From JBFJKD01 sp041600415 (GTDB lineage Bacteria; Pseudomonadota; Gammaproteobacteria; Pseudomonadales; Porticoccaceae): a stretch of 21,540 bases of DNA. The stretch's first letter is position 1. The number at the start of each line of letters is the position of its first letter. The notes beneath the pieces were generated by a model that ran no database searches, was not told where the DNA came from, and saw only the letters and a program-made list of their open reading frames with translations. Shown here in pieces: positions 12,601 to 20,801 of the stretch. The stretch is from NCBI GenBank assembly GCA_041600415.1, contig JBFIKF010000014.1:1-21540 (forward strand), in the 5' to 3' direction. Both the position numbers and the translations under genes were made by a program.

Positions 12601-15600
12601 TCCGCCAACACTGCGTTCAGTGTAGCGGTCGAGCTTCCGTAAAAGCAAGCAATGCCGCCATCCTTGTCGCACTTGGTACAGTTCCACTCGCCCAGTTTTT
12701 TGAAGCCAGAATCAATCGGGCACAGGCGGCGGCGGGTTTTGATGTTGTCCTTCAGCGGGGCAATTTCAGCGTCCGACAGGGTGCGTCTGCCGATCTTGAT
12801 GGGCAGGATCACCGACAGGTTGTCGGCATTGTCCAGCGCCCACTTCGTCAGCTTTTCAGATCCGTCATACACCAGCGCGACCATCAGGTCTTGATTGCCG
12901 GCCGCCATTTCCAGGTTGCTCTCATCGATCGACAGCATGCGGACGTTCTTATCGGATACCTGGCGCAGAATCTCAGGTCGCTTGGAGAAAATCTGAACTC
13001 GGACGCCTTGGCGGTTCAGCTCCTTGATGACCGGCAGCCACGCGGCGCTAATGTCGCCTTTGTCAAACAGGCGCAACGCTTTTTGCGCCTCAAACTCCGA
13101 CATCGATTTGTACTGGCGAGCAATCATTTTGCCCGCGCGTGCCGGGTTGTTTTCTACCGCCCAGGTGATCAGCTCAGCCTTATTGATGGAGGTGGCGTAG
13201 TTGTAGTGCCCTTTGGTGGCGTAGCAGAACTTGGCGCAGCTCTTCGATGGATTGCAATCCAAAAACGAGCCATTAACCGCATTTACCGGCTTCTCGGGGT
13301 TGCCTATAAAGGTGGTGGCCGCAAGATAATCCCACAGACCTTCCTCGCCGCGCTTCTCGATTGCCCGACGCAGCTTGTCACCGCCCTTACGATTCAACGG
13401 AGAATCGTACTTAACCTCGCGGCCGGCCAGCATGTCGGTCATGGCCTGGCGAGACAGTGCGCCCATAATGGCCTGCTTTGCCCAGGGCGTGTCATGCAGC
13501 CGGTCGAGGCGACTCAGTATATCCGGCGCGTCTTGCCGGCCGTTCATAAACTCCAAGAAGGCAGCGCGCTCGGCATCACCCATCTTGAAGCGATCTATTG
13601 AGCGGTCCAGCCCAGAAACATTGGCTGCATAGATAGCCTGGCCTTCGGACACACCATCCCCACCAAACACCTTATCGAGCACTTGGCCGGCTTTGCGGGT
13701 GGAGTAGTTGCCTGAAGTCTCTCGAAATAGGTCGCCGGTCGATTTCACGGGGTCAGGCGCATTGTCTTGGGTCTGGCTATCCAGCGTGAAGTAGTCGCGC
13801 TCGCGATCCACCTGGGCCTTTGTTTCGGCGTCGGTACCGGAATCGCGCTCGGCCCTATCTTGCAGGTCGGTCTCTGTTTGGGTGTCGAGATCAAAGCCGC
13901 CCTCGCCAGCCCCAGCGATCAACTCTCGAATAGCGTCATTGGCCGCATCGTCGTCCAGATCCATGTAGTAGAAATCATCTACTGCGTCCGAGATTTGCTC
14001 CTCGGTAATTCCAACCTCCACAGCCTGCTCAATCAGACCGCGATCCAATCGATCGTACTTGCCATGGATGGCCAGCACCGGGTTGTCGTGGGCGTTGTTC
14101 GCCATGAAGAAGCTGTAGGCAAAACCTTCGGGTGTCGCGCTGCGGGCGTTTTTAGTCGCCAGGCTTTTGCCGCCGTACTTCTTGTGCATCTTCGAGCCTT
14201 CAGTGGGCTCGGCAGGCGCAATCGGCAGGTCCGCGTTGAAGCGGCCCCAGATCAGCGTCTTCTTGGTGTAGTCTTCGCCCAGGTGGTTGGGGTCGAATGA
14301 CAGGCGCCAAGGCGGCAGGCCGCCCAGCTTCTCGATGCGCCCTACCGGGTTTTCAATAGCCCACACAGCCGGCTTGAAGTATTCGATGGTGGCCATGGTC
14401 TGATGGACCAGCTTGACGCTGGCAACGGTGCGGCCGTCACTATCCTTGGCGGCAAAATGGCGTGCACCACTTACCGCGAAATCGGTGCAGGGGCAGGCCG
14501 CCAGAATGGCGTGTACTTCGTTGCCCTGGAAATCACCGAACATATCGGCAAAGAACTCAACAGTGAAGTTGTGAATATCGCCGGCATTGCGCTCCACGCC
14601 ATTATCGTCGTAGAACCACTCATCCTGAATATCAAAGCGGTAGACATCGTAGCCGGCATCTGCCCACGGCTGCGCCCACTTGCCCGACAGGTCAAACAGC
14701 GACAGCACGACGCGACGGCTATTGGCGCTGCGAATGTTCGCATCCTCATACTGAGAGTCAGCATGATCCTTCCATTCCTGAATGCGCTTCTTGGCCTCAG
14801 CTGGCGTCATCCAGCCATGCTCGGCGTGATGCACCTTAACTTTATTCTGCAGGCGCACAATCTCGGACTTGGCTGGCGCATCAAATACATGCGTAACCTT
14901 ATCGCCATCTTCAATCGAGCTGGCCTGAGCCTCATTAAACGTGGAGACAATTTCGCTTAGGTCGCGATCATCAACACCAACTGCGGCGTGCTCTGGTGCC
15001 TCCGACTTAACCCGCGCGCTTGACTCAGCAGTCGCCTGCTCATCTGCCACATACCCGAAGCCATCGCCCACAGGAACAACCTTTGGGTTTTTTACCCCGC
15101 TGCGTTTGGCGCTGGATATGGCCACCCCTTTTGATTTGAAGGGCTTGCCGGATTTGGCGACAACGGGCTTGCTCTCGACGCTATCGATTGCGGGTTTCTG
15201 TTCAGATGCTTTAGGGACGTTACTGACAATCACGACAGGAATAGATTTCATGCCAAGCTGCTTTGCAGCCAAGGCGCGATGCAGCCCCTCCTGCCCGCCC
15301 GGAGATAAATACGGCGCGGCAAACTGGGTACCCTGGCGCATAGCCTTCACCATGCCGTCCACGATAGTGCCGCCGTCGCGGTCTTGAGATTCAAGCCGCT
15401 GGCCCGCCAATTCCTTCGGTGTAATTTCCCGGCCTTCGTTTTGGCTGAGGGTCTTCGCGGCCCTGCGCACGTACTCATCTGGCGACATCTGTACTACTTC
15501 TGTAGCAATGCCTTTCTTCGAGCGGAAGTAGTCAGGGTCTTTCAGGTAATCATAAATGTTCGACGTTGCGCCCTTCGACTCAAGATCGCCGACCTTGAAA

Positions 15601-18600
15601 ACATCGCTCGCCTTCAGCTCTTGCGTCGACTCAGCCGGCGCCATCTTGTCAGCCAGGGCGCGTAGCTCGGCTGCAGTATCTTCTTCGGCCAGCTGCGCCC
15701 ACTCGCGCATATTGCCGGCAAGCTGTGACACGTACTCATCGGAAACGGTATTGCTGGACAGCGCCTCATCGATGCCACGCACAGCGTCACCTACGGCTTG
15801 TCCAATCTCGGGGGGTACGGTGTAGTCGTCCTGCCAGGCGCCCAACAGGTTGCGCGCAAAAATGGCCTTGGCGCGCTGCGGCGTCTCTCCGGCCACGTCG
15901 GCTCGGGTAGTCTCGGACAGGCTGGCATCATCCACCAGCTCCTGCTCGGCTGCCCGGCTCGGCGCCGATTCAGGCCGGTTAGCTATGGCGCCTGCCGACT
16001 CACGGGGGCTCGAACCAGGTGATTCAGGGGTGTCAGGGTTTAGCGGGTCGGATTCTTCTTGCTGCGATACAGCTTGTCCGGCGTCGGTTTCTTGCCGGCC
16101 AGATCCAGTAGAACCTTCTTGGCTCCAGGTTTCGGCTCCTCGCCCTTCCTCAGCTGGCGGATCAGGTTCTGACCGGCTTTGGTTCCCAGCAGCTTGCGTG
16201 TCTTCTCGGTTGCCATCGGTCAGCTCCTTCAGTAATTGGCTGCGGTCGCGCTTTTGGACCGCGCCAAACATATCTTCGCTTGGCAGCGAGGCCTCAGCAT
16301 AAAACGCATTAGCAATATTTTCCAGTTCACCGGCCATGCGCTTGGCAGAGCGGATGTTATCAGCCATCAGGACAACAAATTCGCGCAGCTCAGGCGAGGC
16401 GGTCATATCCATCTGATCAATAAATGATGACAGCTTCTCGCCGCGGCGCCGGGCATTCACTGCCGCTTCGGCGGCCTCAACAACAAGGTCTCGAATATCC
16501 AGATCGCCAGTGCCTTTAAGGCGCGCCATGCGCGGCGCAACCATCAGCAGCGCGCTCAGCACAGTGCGAGCCTCGGGATCTACTGCCTGGGCCTGCAGTC
16601 GAATCAGTGCATCGCTTTCATAGGCGGTAGCAAAGATCGCATTTTCCATGCGGTCGTAGGCGCGCTTAGATGGCTGGTCCCGGTCAAGCAGGGCCCCGCG
16701 CTCCGACTCCGGCATGGCCTGCACAAACTGGCGCACTGCGGTCGGCGTAATCCGGCCGTCCTCTGAGAACTCAAGGTCAGTCAGCTGGATGCGGCGAGCA
16801 TCATTCTTGGCCTGCTCAGCAGGCGAGAGCTCGGACAAGCCGCTTACATTGGACTCATCACCAATGTCGGCCGTGACATCCTCTTGCGGCATCACGCGCA
16901 CGAGCACGGGGTTTTTCATGCCATCAATGACAGTCGGATCAATGCCATGAAGATCGGCATCCCCCGCCAGGGCCTCGCGGTATTGCGCGGCAGTGCCGGC
17001 GATGTTGGCTTGCTGCAGACCGGCGGCACGACCATTGCCCGCGATGACGCGAGACCGGCCAGGCTCACCGCCTTCATAGGCTGGATTTGCCGATCCATTG
17101 ATGTCATTGCTGGGCAAGAGCTGGTCAGATTCAACCACCGCATACTGCACGGGGATCTTGCGGCCGCGGCTCGATGTTACTTTGTCAGATCGACCCATCC
17201 GCTCCGCTGGAATATCAGCGCCAGGCTCGATCACTGGCGCGCCACTGGCGAAGTCGCGAGAAAAGCCAAGCCGATCGTAATCGGGGTCGGATGCAATGCT
17301 GCGCATCTGAGTAATGCTGGCCGGCGTAGAGCGATCACGGTTCTGTAGGACTGGGCGACTGGGATCAAGAGTCGCGGCAGAGACTTGTGGCTGCAGATCC
17401 CCGGCGGGCTCAAACTCCCCGGCAGGCGCGCCCTCAAGCGGCAGCGATTCGGTCAGCTCAGCCTCTCCTGTAGGCAGGTCGACCGCCATAGGATCATCTG
17501 CGCGCGCTTGCGGCAACAGCTCAATGCCATCGGCGTCGGTGACATCCATGAGCATGCCATCGTCGGTCAGCACCTTGGCCTGCCATGTACCATCGGCCGC
17601 CTGGATGTGCGACACCAGCGTGCCGGCTATCTCACCGGTCTCATCACGCAAGGTTACTCGCTGCTGATTCTCCGCTGCCATGGTCATGGCGGCGAGCTCT
17701 TCAGCCTCGGCCTGCGCACTCTCCTCGGCCTGCTCGTCCAGGGCTCCAGACTTATTAACAGCCCGGCTCAGCGGACCGCTGTCTGGCAGCTCCACTTTCC
17801 GCTTAGCGCCTTCAACTGCGCCGGTAACCGTACCAAAGAGACCAAACAGCGCGCCTTCACCAACGGCCTGCCCCGCGCCTTCAAACGTGCGCTGGTCTGG
17901 ATTGAACGCCTGCACAGCCTGGTTAGATGCTACTCGTCCGTAACCCTCTTCCGTGCCTTCAGATACAGCCTCGCCAAGGGTGCCGCGGACAGAGCCCGAC
18001 ACGGCGCCTTTCAGTCCGCCACCAGCAGATCGAGATCCGCCAGCCAGTACGCGCTCAATGCTGCGCGCCCCGGGAATAAGCGCCTGCACGCCTATCGACA
18101 TTGCGGCCGACTTTAGCGCCGCCAGACGTGAGAGCTCTAGCGCAATCTGCTTTTTCGCTTCGCTTTCTGGTACGCCAGCAGACACTAAGCCGGCAATGGC
18201 CTCCTGGGCTGCAAAGCGCGCCACATCCTCATCCATAAGGCGCATGTAGGAGTCGCCACCCACGTCGGCGCCCTGCATGATCGCCCCGGTTGCTACACCA
18301 CCAGCGGTACCGTATTTTCCGGCCGTCTTCATGGCGGCCTGATCCAGCGCCATGGATTCTGCTTTTGACTTGCCAACTTTGCGCGCAGCCAATCGCTTGG
18401 CGCCCAGCTTTGTTGTGGCCAGATAAGCGGCACGACCGCCAAGGCCGGAGGTCACCAGGTTGGGTATCTGCTGAACGGCGAAGCTCACTCCCAGTGCTGG
18501 GTCGGTAGCCGTCTCTGTCAGAGTAACCCACAGCTTTGCGGCCTCGCTGCCTGCTGCATCAATCTTGGCCTGCCTGGCCTCTTCTTTGGCCAGCAGGGCG

Positions 18601-19040
18601 TCGGACTTCCAGCCCTCATAAAACTCGCGAGTGCTCTCGCCTAGCCGGGTTCCCCAGTTGCCATCCATATCGCCGCCGAAAAGCCCGGTTATTGTGCCGC
18701 CAAGCTCCAGCAATGAGCCTGCGCCGATCCCAAACGAAGCGGCCGTATCTTTAAAGGCCTCCCCCCAGGTTCGCTCCAGCTCCTCCTCGCTTTCCGCTGG
18801 CGCCTCGTCTTCCAGGTACCCATCGAACTGCATACCTTCCGGCGCTTCGGGTTGCTGCTCATCGCCCAGGTAGCCTTCAAATGTAAGCCCTTCCGGCGCG
18901 GCTTCTGGCTGGTTCTGCGGCCGTCCATCGATCGGCGGCAGGCTGAAGCGGGCATTGCGCTTGCGCAAGGCGTCGGCCTGCTCCTCAACTTCCCGTGTAT
19001 GCAGGTTCAACGGGTCTTCGGCGAATACGTTTTTTGCCAC
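6687..19040 (-). CDS. Giant polyvalent virion protein, 4117 aa
   Basis: This is a very large multidomain protein of the polyvalent type described for phages and conjugative elements, probably packaged and injected with the DNA. Approximate residues are: 48-79 tandem EGYL motifs; 100-430 glycine/alanine-rich membrane-active region; 570-920 DdrB-like ParB module (GNGR at 668-671); 1180-1270 second ParB-like segment (H1254-R1255); 1440-1650 cytosine-methyltransferase-like domain (C1516-P-C1518, later ENPV); 1780-2140 GP88-like Cys-rich domain (C1929, C1935, C1939; C2121, C2124, C2132). They continue: 2270-2400 RadC/JAMM domain (H2352, H2354, S2362, D2365); 2550-2720 HExxH peptidase (H2633-E-x-x-H2637); 2760-3155 ADP-ribosyltransferase-like domain (H2763-G-T, YGWGLYF); then helical LPD-type regions with hydrophobic segments near 3600 and 3800, and a coiled-coil end. 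The GTG start has AGGA 7 nt upstream. Confidence 0.85.
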   Translation of the reverse strand: MAKNVFAEDPLNLHTREVEEQADALRKRNARFSLPPIDGRPQNQPEAAPEGLTFEGYLGDEQQPEAPEGMQFDGYLEDEAPAESEEELERTWGEAFKDTAASFGIGAGSLLELGGTITGLFGGDMDGNWGTRLGESTREFYEGWKSDALLAKEEARQAKIDAAGSEAAKLWVTLTETATDPALGVSFAVQQIPNLVTSGLGGRAAYLATTKLGAKRLAARKVGKSKAESMALDQAAMKTAGKYGTAGGVATGAIMQGADVGGDSYMRLMDEDVARFAAQEAIAGLVSAGVPESEAKKQIALELSRLAALKSAAMSIGVQALIPGARSIERVLAGGSRSAGGGLKGAVSGSVRGTLGEAVSEGTEEGYGRVASNQAVQAFNPDQRTFEGAGQAVGEGALFGLFGTVTGAVEGAKRKVELPDSGPLSRAVNKSGALDEQAEESAQAEAEELAAMTMAAENQQRVTLRDETGEIAGTLVSHIQAADGTWQAKVLTDDGMLMDVTDADGIELLPQARADDPMAVDLPTGEAELTESLPLEGAPAGEFEPAGDLQPQVSAATLDPSRPVLQNRDRSTPASITQMRSIASDPDYDRLGFSRDFASGAPVIEPGADIPAERMGRSDKVTSSRGRKIPVQYAVVESDQLLPSNDINGSANPAYEGGEPGRSRVIAGNGRAAGLQQANIAGTAAQYREALAGDADLHGIDPTVIDGMKNPVLVRVMPQEDVTADIGDESNVSGLSELSPAEQAKNDARRIQLTDLEFSEDGRITPTAVRQFVQAMPESERGALLDRDQPSKRAYDRMENAIFATAYESDALIRLQAQAVDPEARTVLSALLMVAPRMARLKGTGDLDIRDLVVEAAEAAVNARRRGEKLSSFIDQMDMTASPELREFVVLMADNIRSAKRMAGELENIANAFYAEASLPSEDMFGAVQKRDRSQLLKELTDGNREDTQAAGNQSRSEPDPPAEEGRGAETWSQEGSTGSGRQETDAGQAVSQQEESDPLNPDTPESPGSSPRESAGAIANRPESAPSRAAEQELVDDASLSETTRADVAGETPQRAKAIFARNLLGAWQDDYTVPPEIGQAVGDAVRGIDEALSSNTVSDEYVSQLAGNMREWAQLAEEDTAAELRALADKMAPAESTQELKASDVFKVGDLESKGATSNIYDYLKDPDYFRSKKGIATEVVQMSPDEYVRRAAKTLSQNEGREITPKELAGQRLESQDRDGGTIVDGMVKAMRQGTQFAAPYLSPGGQEGLHRALAAKQLGMKSIPVVIVSNVPKASEQKPAIDSVESKPVVAKSGKPFKSKGVAISSAKRSGVKNPKVVPVGDGFGYVADEQATAESSARVKSEAPEHAAVGVDDRDLSEIVSTFNEAQASSIEDGDKVTHVFDAPAKSEIVRLQNKVKVHHAEHGWMTPAEAKKRIQEWKDHADSQYEDANIRSANSRRVVLSLFDLSGKWAQPWADAGYDVYRFDIQDEWFYDDNGVERNAGDIHNFTVEFFADMFGDFQGNEVHAILAACPCTDFAVSGARHFAAKDSDGRTVASVKLVHQTMATIEYFKPAVWAIENPVGRIEKLGGLPPWRLSFDPNHLGEDYTKKTLIWGRFNADLPIAPAEPTEGSKMHKKYGGKSLATKNARSATPEGFAYSFFMANNAHDNPVLAIHGKYDRLDRGLIEQAVEVGITEEQISDAVDDFYYMDLDDDAANDAIRELIAGAGEGGFDLDTQTETDLQDRAERDSGTDAETKAQVDRERDYFTLDSQTQDNAPDPVKSTGDLFRETSGNYSTRKAGQVLDKVFGGDGVSEGQAIYAANVSGLDRSIDRFKMGDAERAAFLEFMNGRQDAPDILSRLDRLHDTPWAKQAIMGALSRQAMTDMLAGREVKYDSPLNRKGGDKLRRAIEKRGEEGLWDYLAATTFIGNPEKPVNAVNGSFLDCNPSKSCAKFCYATKGHYNYATSINKAELITWAVENNPARAGKMIARQYKSMSEFEAQKALRLFDKGDISAAWLPVIKELNRQGVRVQIFSKRPEILRQVSDKNVRMLSIDESNLEMAAGNQDLMVALVYDGSEKLTKWALDNADNLSVILPIKIGRRTLSDAEIAPLKDNIKTRRRLCPIDSGFKKLGEWNCTKCDKDGGIACFYGSSTATLNAVLADIDVADPDTQKLVEELRNVSEQLDGPKRSELLDQLDQLLSVYRTEPDPETARTDPEAFYSAAEGSSRRGRKDQVSEPEAGSVQGGQRGASDAPAAPNLNDSDQLDLFSERTNAATKFFARAALQQTGEIKAGIDRVSSPEDAAHILSPFRKKAQENMVALVLDADGKVLSIVHHTKGGNSSASVFSGELAGAIAATPGAAKVYLAHNHPSGTRESSGADKKITDKIKGTLEPSGIMVEGHVILSEGQTATYFYDGASSDRAVRVKPMVRRRTIPITEKVIRTRSKVEAISSAASAKQYADEIGEGIILLSNAHAPVAYLPMTADQMSSLKGEGYRRILETINNTNAAAAIIAVPDGRSESSRNAGRALDNAELRVLDAFEGGKSQAEKGLNHFQQSGMFFSRSSRVATGATPRGVSKGAVNVEVGRFLKQYKGADDVTVKVFRTYEEAHGKKPDFKTKGGYEPKTDTLYLYTEAFDSVADVRETLQHEILVHKGLGHFDPKLLQSFLGSVRAAAKESPQLAEIMDEVERVEKGRSEALQSEEVLARIAEKRLSLPDRVWNKLMLALQRLLRSMGIRVEVSAQRQAREFIYKIGDAFAEGKRAPRRNTAGILNQSVYHGTPHNFDLFSLAAVGSGEGAQAYGWGLYFAGKREVAEYYRDALSRDLYGSVYRGKEKVGGAPSKAAVAGKNETVQSIYDEIGGDIGADALWVKHAIKRILIARREDAKVDPRAIAKKIMGEFSPMLDQMADLVSTVDAAMADYVVRPGGNLYQANVPEDSELLDYDKPLSEQPEAVREALEEMDIPDLSLAKAQRRLEGRDGIFQQDEAYDFEYDEDEGGYVAIDPNGEHHRDSGGGIMVWQSLAKARKEMLDQFADDAERGAFGPTDTGQDIYEALKITLGSDQAASHALNEAGIPGLRFLDDYSRGDMRAVKFRANELSMRRNIDAYTSEEKAALYLGIYGRDRAGEMLRMDEYGDAAAALERITEGDIEVVDRSTRNYVIWDETRVSVEAVNEQIDAAEEMFFSRSDVEEKFDDLDGDQKSFMGKIGPQSLPRQLKDRWRQLTDNLALRVRQAGVDRYAALLRNDKALLGEDTLEGSIADSSWVLARMSNAAGGALSAMMGTGRIFYDGKSKLIDVKEGTQGLADTLKKLGSPAEIDRFMGWVAANRARKLSEEGRENLFTPEEIAAGMKLNTGETETGKRRPMLYATVWKEFQQHRDDVLGIADATGLLRKGMEEQDALMFLAKENGINPELAKRLRGAQSNLDRAEDADEQDERQALVGRLYAQLYDEVATAVESFESDMERLQTDQRDLWAEEFYVPFYRVLDEDNIGGPTGSGGLSRQQAYKRLKGGSQNLNDLLENTLLNFHHLLQASLKNRAAAQAVENAEALGIATPVSEAERNKKTSTWVLIDGAKAWYDIDDPLTFKAVSMLQDAGYNNPAMKIGRAFKRFFTQMTTITPQFVVANAIRDTLSALATSPAGANPAANIAKGTMTYMNNYKRGRMLASGGAFSFGHVYGTSPEDIKKSLSGDLGRMNIREGAEVVPKLIVTAWRKWGDATSVAENINRAAIWERNVGEDKLKAAFEARDLMDFSAQGDAVLIRILADLVPFMNARLQGLDKLYRSGVRTGAKTVAGKASKAERQAFARFATVTAALSLVSMMLYLRAKDDEEYRALEDWQRDTYWPIRIGDSMIFIPKPFEVGAIATMSERLLEQFVDPTAGGDKFAERLAHALGETFAMNPIPQALMPIAEISTNRDFFTDRPIENMGMQRLSPSLRSRPNTSGFSETVSSGLEAAFGTDSVLTLSPVQLDHLITGYIGQVGTYAFTSADTLWRTAQGRENAARRWYEYQPLRRFYRKLTDEVGYTRYSTMFYDTLRESNRLYSDVRHLQQIGEAERAQALMKEGGDKLAMRKALNRAQRRLSGINKRIRDVRLDSEMDGETKRQEIDRLMSMKNLITKRIGVELEQRKAAQ

Positions 19041-19049
19041 GGGATTATC

Positions 19050-20801
19050 CTATCGTTGAGCGATTGTCTGGTTTCGTGCCTGCATGAAGCGATCCAGCTT
19101 GTCCAGGTTCTCCGGTGTTGGATTAAATGCGGCCAGTCCAGCCTCACCAAACTCTTGCGCAGCAAAGGCAACCAACGCATCGATCGCTTCAGGGGTTGCG
19201 TCATTGCCGAGGGCCGACAAGATCTGATCCGCTTTGGCTGCGCGCTCTTGAAGGTCGCGCCGTGTGGATGCCGGGCCAAGGGCCTCTTCAAGCCGAGCGC
19301 GCGCGGCCACATCTGCACGCTGCTCGCCAATAGCTTCGCCGGCAGAATTCGCCATGGCGCCTACACCTTCGGTGCGCTGGTTAATCTTGGGCTTTCGACG
19401 GCCGGCAATCTGCGGCGGACCTGCCGGGGGTAGCTGACGAGTTTCAGGCGGTGGCGCCTGCTCGCCAGGCTGCTGGGGCGGCAAGCCGGACGCGGCCGGA
19501 TTGGCGCTTGCTTGCGGTGGCTGTGGTGCTCCGGACTGCTGAGGCGCTGGAGCGGGCTGCCCGCCTAGCGGTCGGAGCGAGCCGTCTGCCTCGCGCACAA
19601 AGCGGTTTCCGTCCGCATCCCGGAACACGGGCCGGCCGCCACCTCCACCAGCTGGCGATGAGGGCGAGTCGCCAGCACTACTTCCGCGAATCAGATCAAC
19701 CGTCGCCGCCATCATTTGCTGCTTCTCTGCCTCTGACGCGCCCTGGAACTCAAACGTATCTTTCAGGGCCGCCAGTGCCTTCGCTCGAATATCAACCTCC
19801 GACATGCCTGCGCGCTCGGTCGCCGCACCCAAAATCTTGGGCGTCATTTCGTTAATCTGAGCCTGCGAAAATCCAGCCCTGCGCAGAATGTTTACCTTCG
19901 CCGAATACTTGTTGCCTACGTCGTCACCCTTCAGGGCCAGCTTCATCAGCTCCAGCTCTTTCTTGCGCTCATGGCCCAGACTGTCCTTGGCCGACTCGCT
20001 GCGCGCAGCTCTATCGGTTTCGATGCGGCTGCCGAAGTAGTCGAACATCTTTTCCGGCGCCATTTCGGTATAGGCCAGCTGGTAAAAATCGCCCAGGTTA
20101 TTGAAGTCTTGCGTCCAGGTCTTTCCATCTTCCTTGAAGGTTACGGAAACTCCGGTCACATTACCGTCGTCATCGGTTTTGGTTTCATAGCCCGAGGCCT
20201 CGGCGCCATCATTGGCGTAGTCAGAGTTATAGATGCCCATGAACTCCTTAATGGCCGCCTCGTGATTGCCGGTTTGTGCAGATCGCGCCATCGAGCCAAA
20301 TCGCTTCATAGCCTTGCGCGTGTCGCGAGAATCCATAAATTTCTGCCAGTCCTGGGCATCTTCCAGCTTGCCCTGGGTAACCAGCGTCTCGTAGACCTTG
20401 GGGCCGGTCTCTTTGTAGAAAATGTCCTCATGCGAAGGCGCCTTTGTTTCGGCGTACCGAGTGGCTTTATCTTTCGAGTCAAACGATTGATCGCCAACCC
20501 CAAACTTCGGCTGCGTTGGCTGGCCCATGTTCTGACTGGGCAGTGCACTCGCATCCAGCTCGGGCAGGTTTTGAACCTCTTCCGGCGCTACAATGTTTGA
20601 TGCGTCCAGCGTGGGCAGGCCCTGCATTTTCACCATGCCGGCCACTTCCGCTTTGCGCTTTTCTTTGGCGGCCTCAAGGCCCTTGCGGCGCACGTCATCC
20701 AGCTCATTTTCCTGGCGAACTTGCTTTAGCTGGCGCCCAGTTTGCAGGCCGCGCGAAAAATTATTGAAGATGCTCGCAACACCTGTGCCGCTAATGCTCA
20801 T
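19050..20801 (-). CDS. Virion-associated (internal/ejection-type) protein, 583 aa
   Basis: I recognise no named domain. The N-terminal 50 residues are basic and helical. Two LPxLDAS motifs follow (residues 62-68 and 79-85), then a helical and mixed body to about residue 390 containing KTWTQDFNNLGDFYQLAYTEM. A Pro/Gln/Gly-rich linker covers about residues 395-480, and a C-terminal helical region is rich in Ala and Glu. The start has GAGGAA 7 nt upstream and overlaps the previous stop by ATGA. The gap to the giant gene is 9 nt. Its size, composition and location between an S74-like protein and the giant protein suggest an internal core or DNA-ejection protein. Function is inferred from context only. 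Confidence 0.65.
   Translation of the reverse strand: MSISGTGVASIFNNFSRGLQTGRQLKQVRQENELDDVRRKGLEAAKEKRKAEVAGMVKMQGLPTLDASNIVAPEEVQNLPELDASALPSQNMGQPTQPKFGVGDQSFDSKDKATRYAETKAPSHEDIFYKETGPKVYETLVTQGKLEDAQDWQKFMDSRDTRKAMKRFGSMARSAQTGNHEAAIKEFMGIYNSDYANDGAEASGYETKTDDDGNVTGVSVTFKEDGKTWTQDFNNLGDFYQLAYTEMAPEKMFDYFGSRIETDRAARSESAKDSLGHERKKELELMKLALKGDDVGNKYSAKVNILRRAGFSQAQINEMTPKILGAATERAGMSEVDIRAKALAALKDTFEFQGASEAEKQQMMAATVDLIRGSSAGDSPSSPAGGGGGRPVFRDADGNRFVREADGSLRPLGGQPAPAPQQSGAPQPPQASANPAASGLPPQQPGEQAPPPETRQLPPAGPPQIAGRRKPKINQRTEGVGAMANSAGEAIGEQRADVAARARLEEALGPASTRRDLQERAAKADQILSALGNDATPEAIDALVAFAAQEFGEAGLAAFNPTPENLDKLDRFMQARNQTIAQR

Noticed and set aside
12891..13601. 236-codon plus-strand ORF opposite the giant gene (and similar ones at 7170-7841 and 17385-18116)
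   Set aside because: These are mirror frames of a long GC-rich coding region. The minus-strand product has clear domains here, and no ribosome binding sites support the plus frames.
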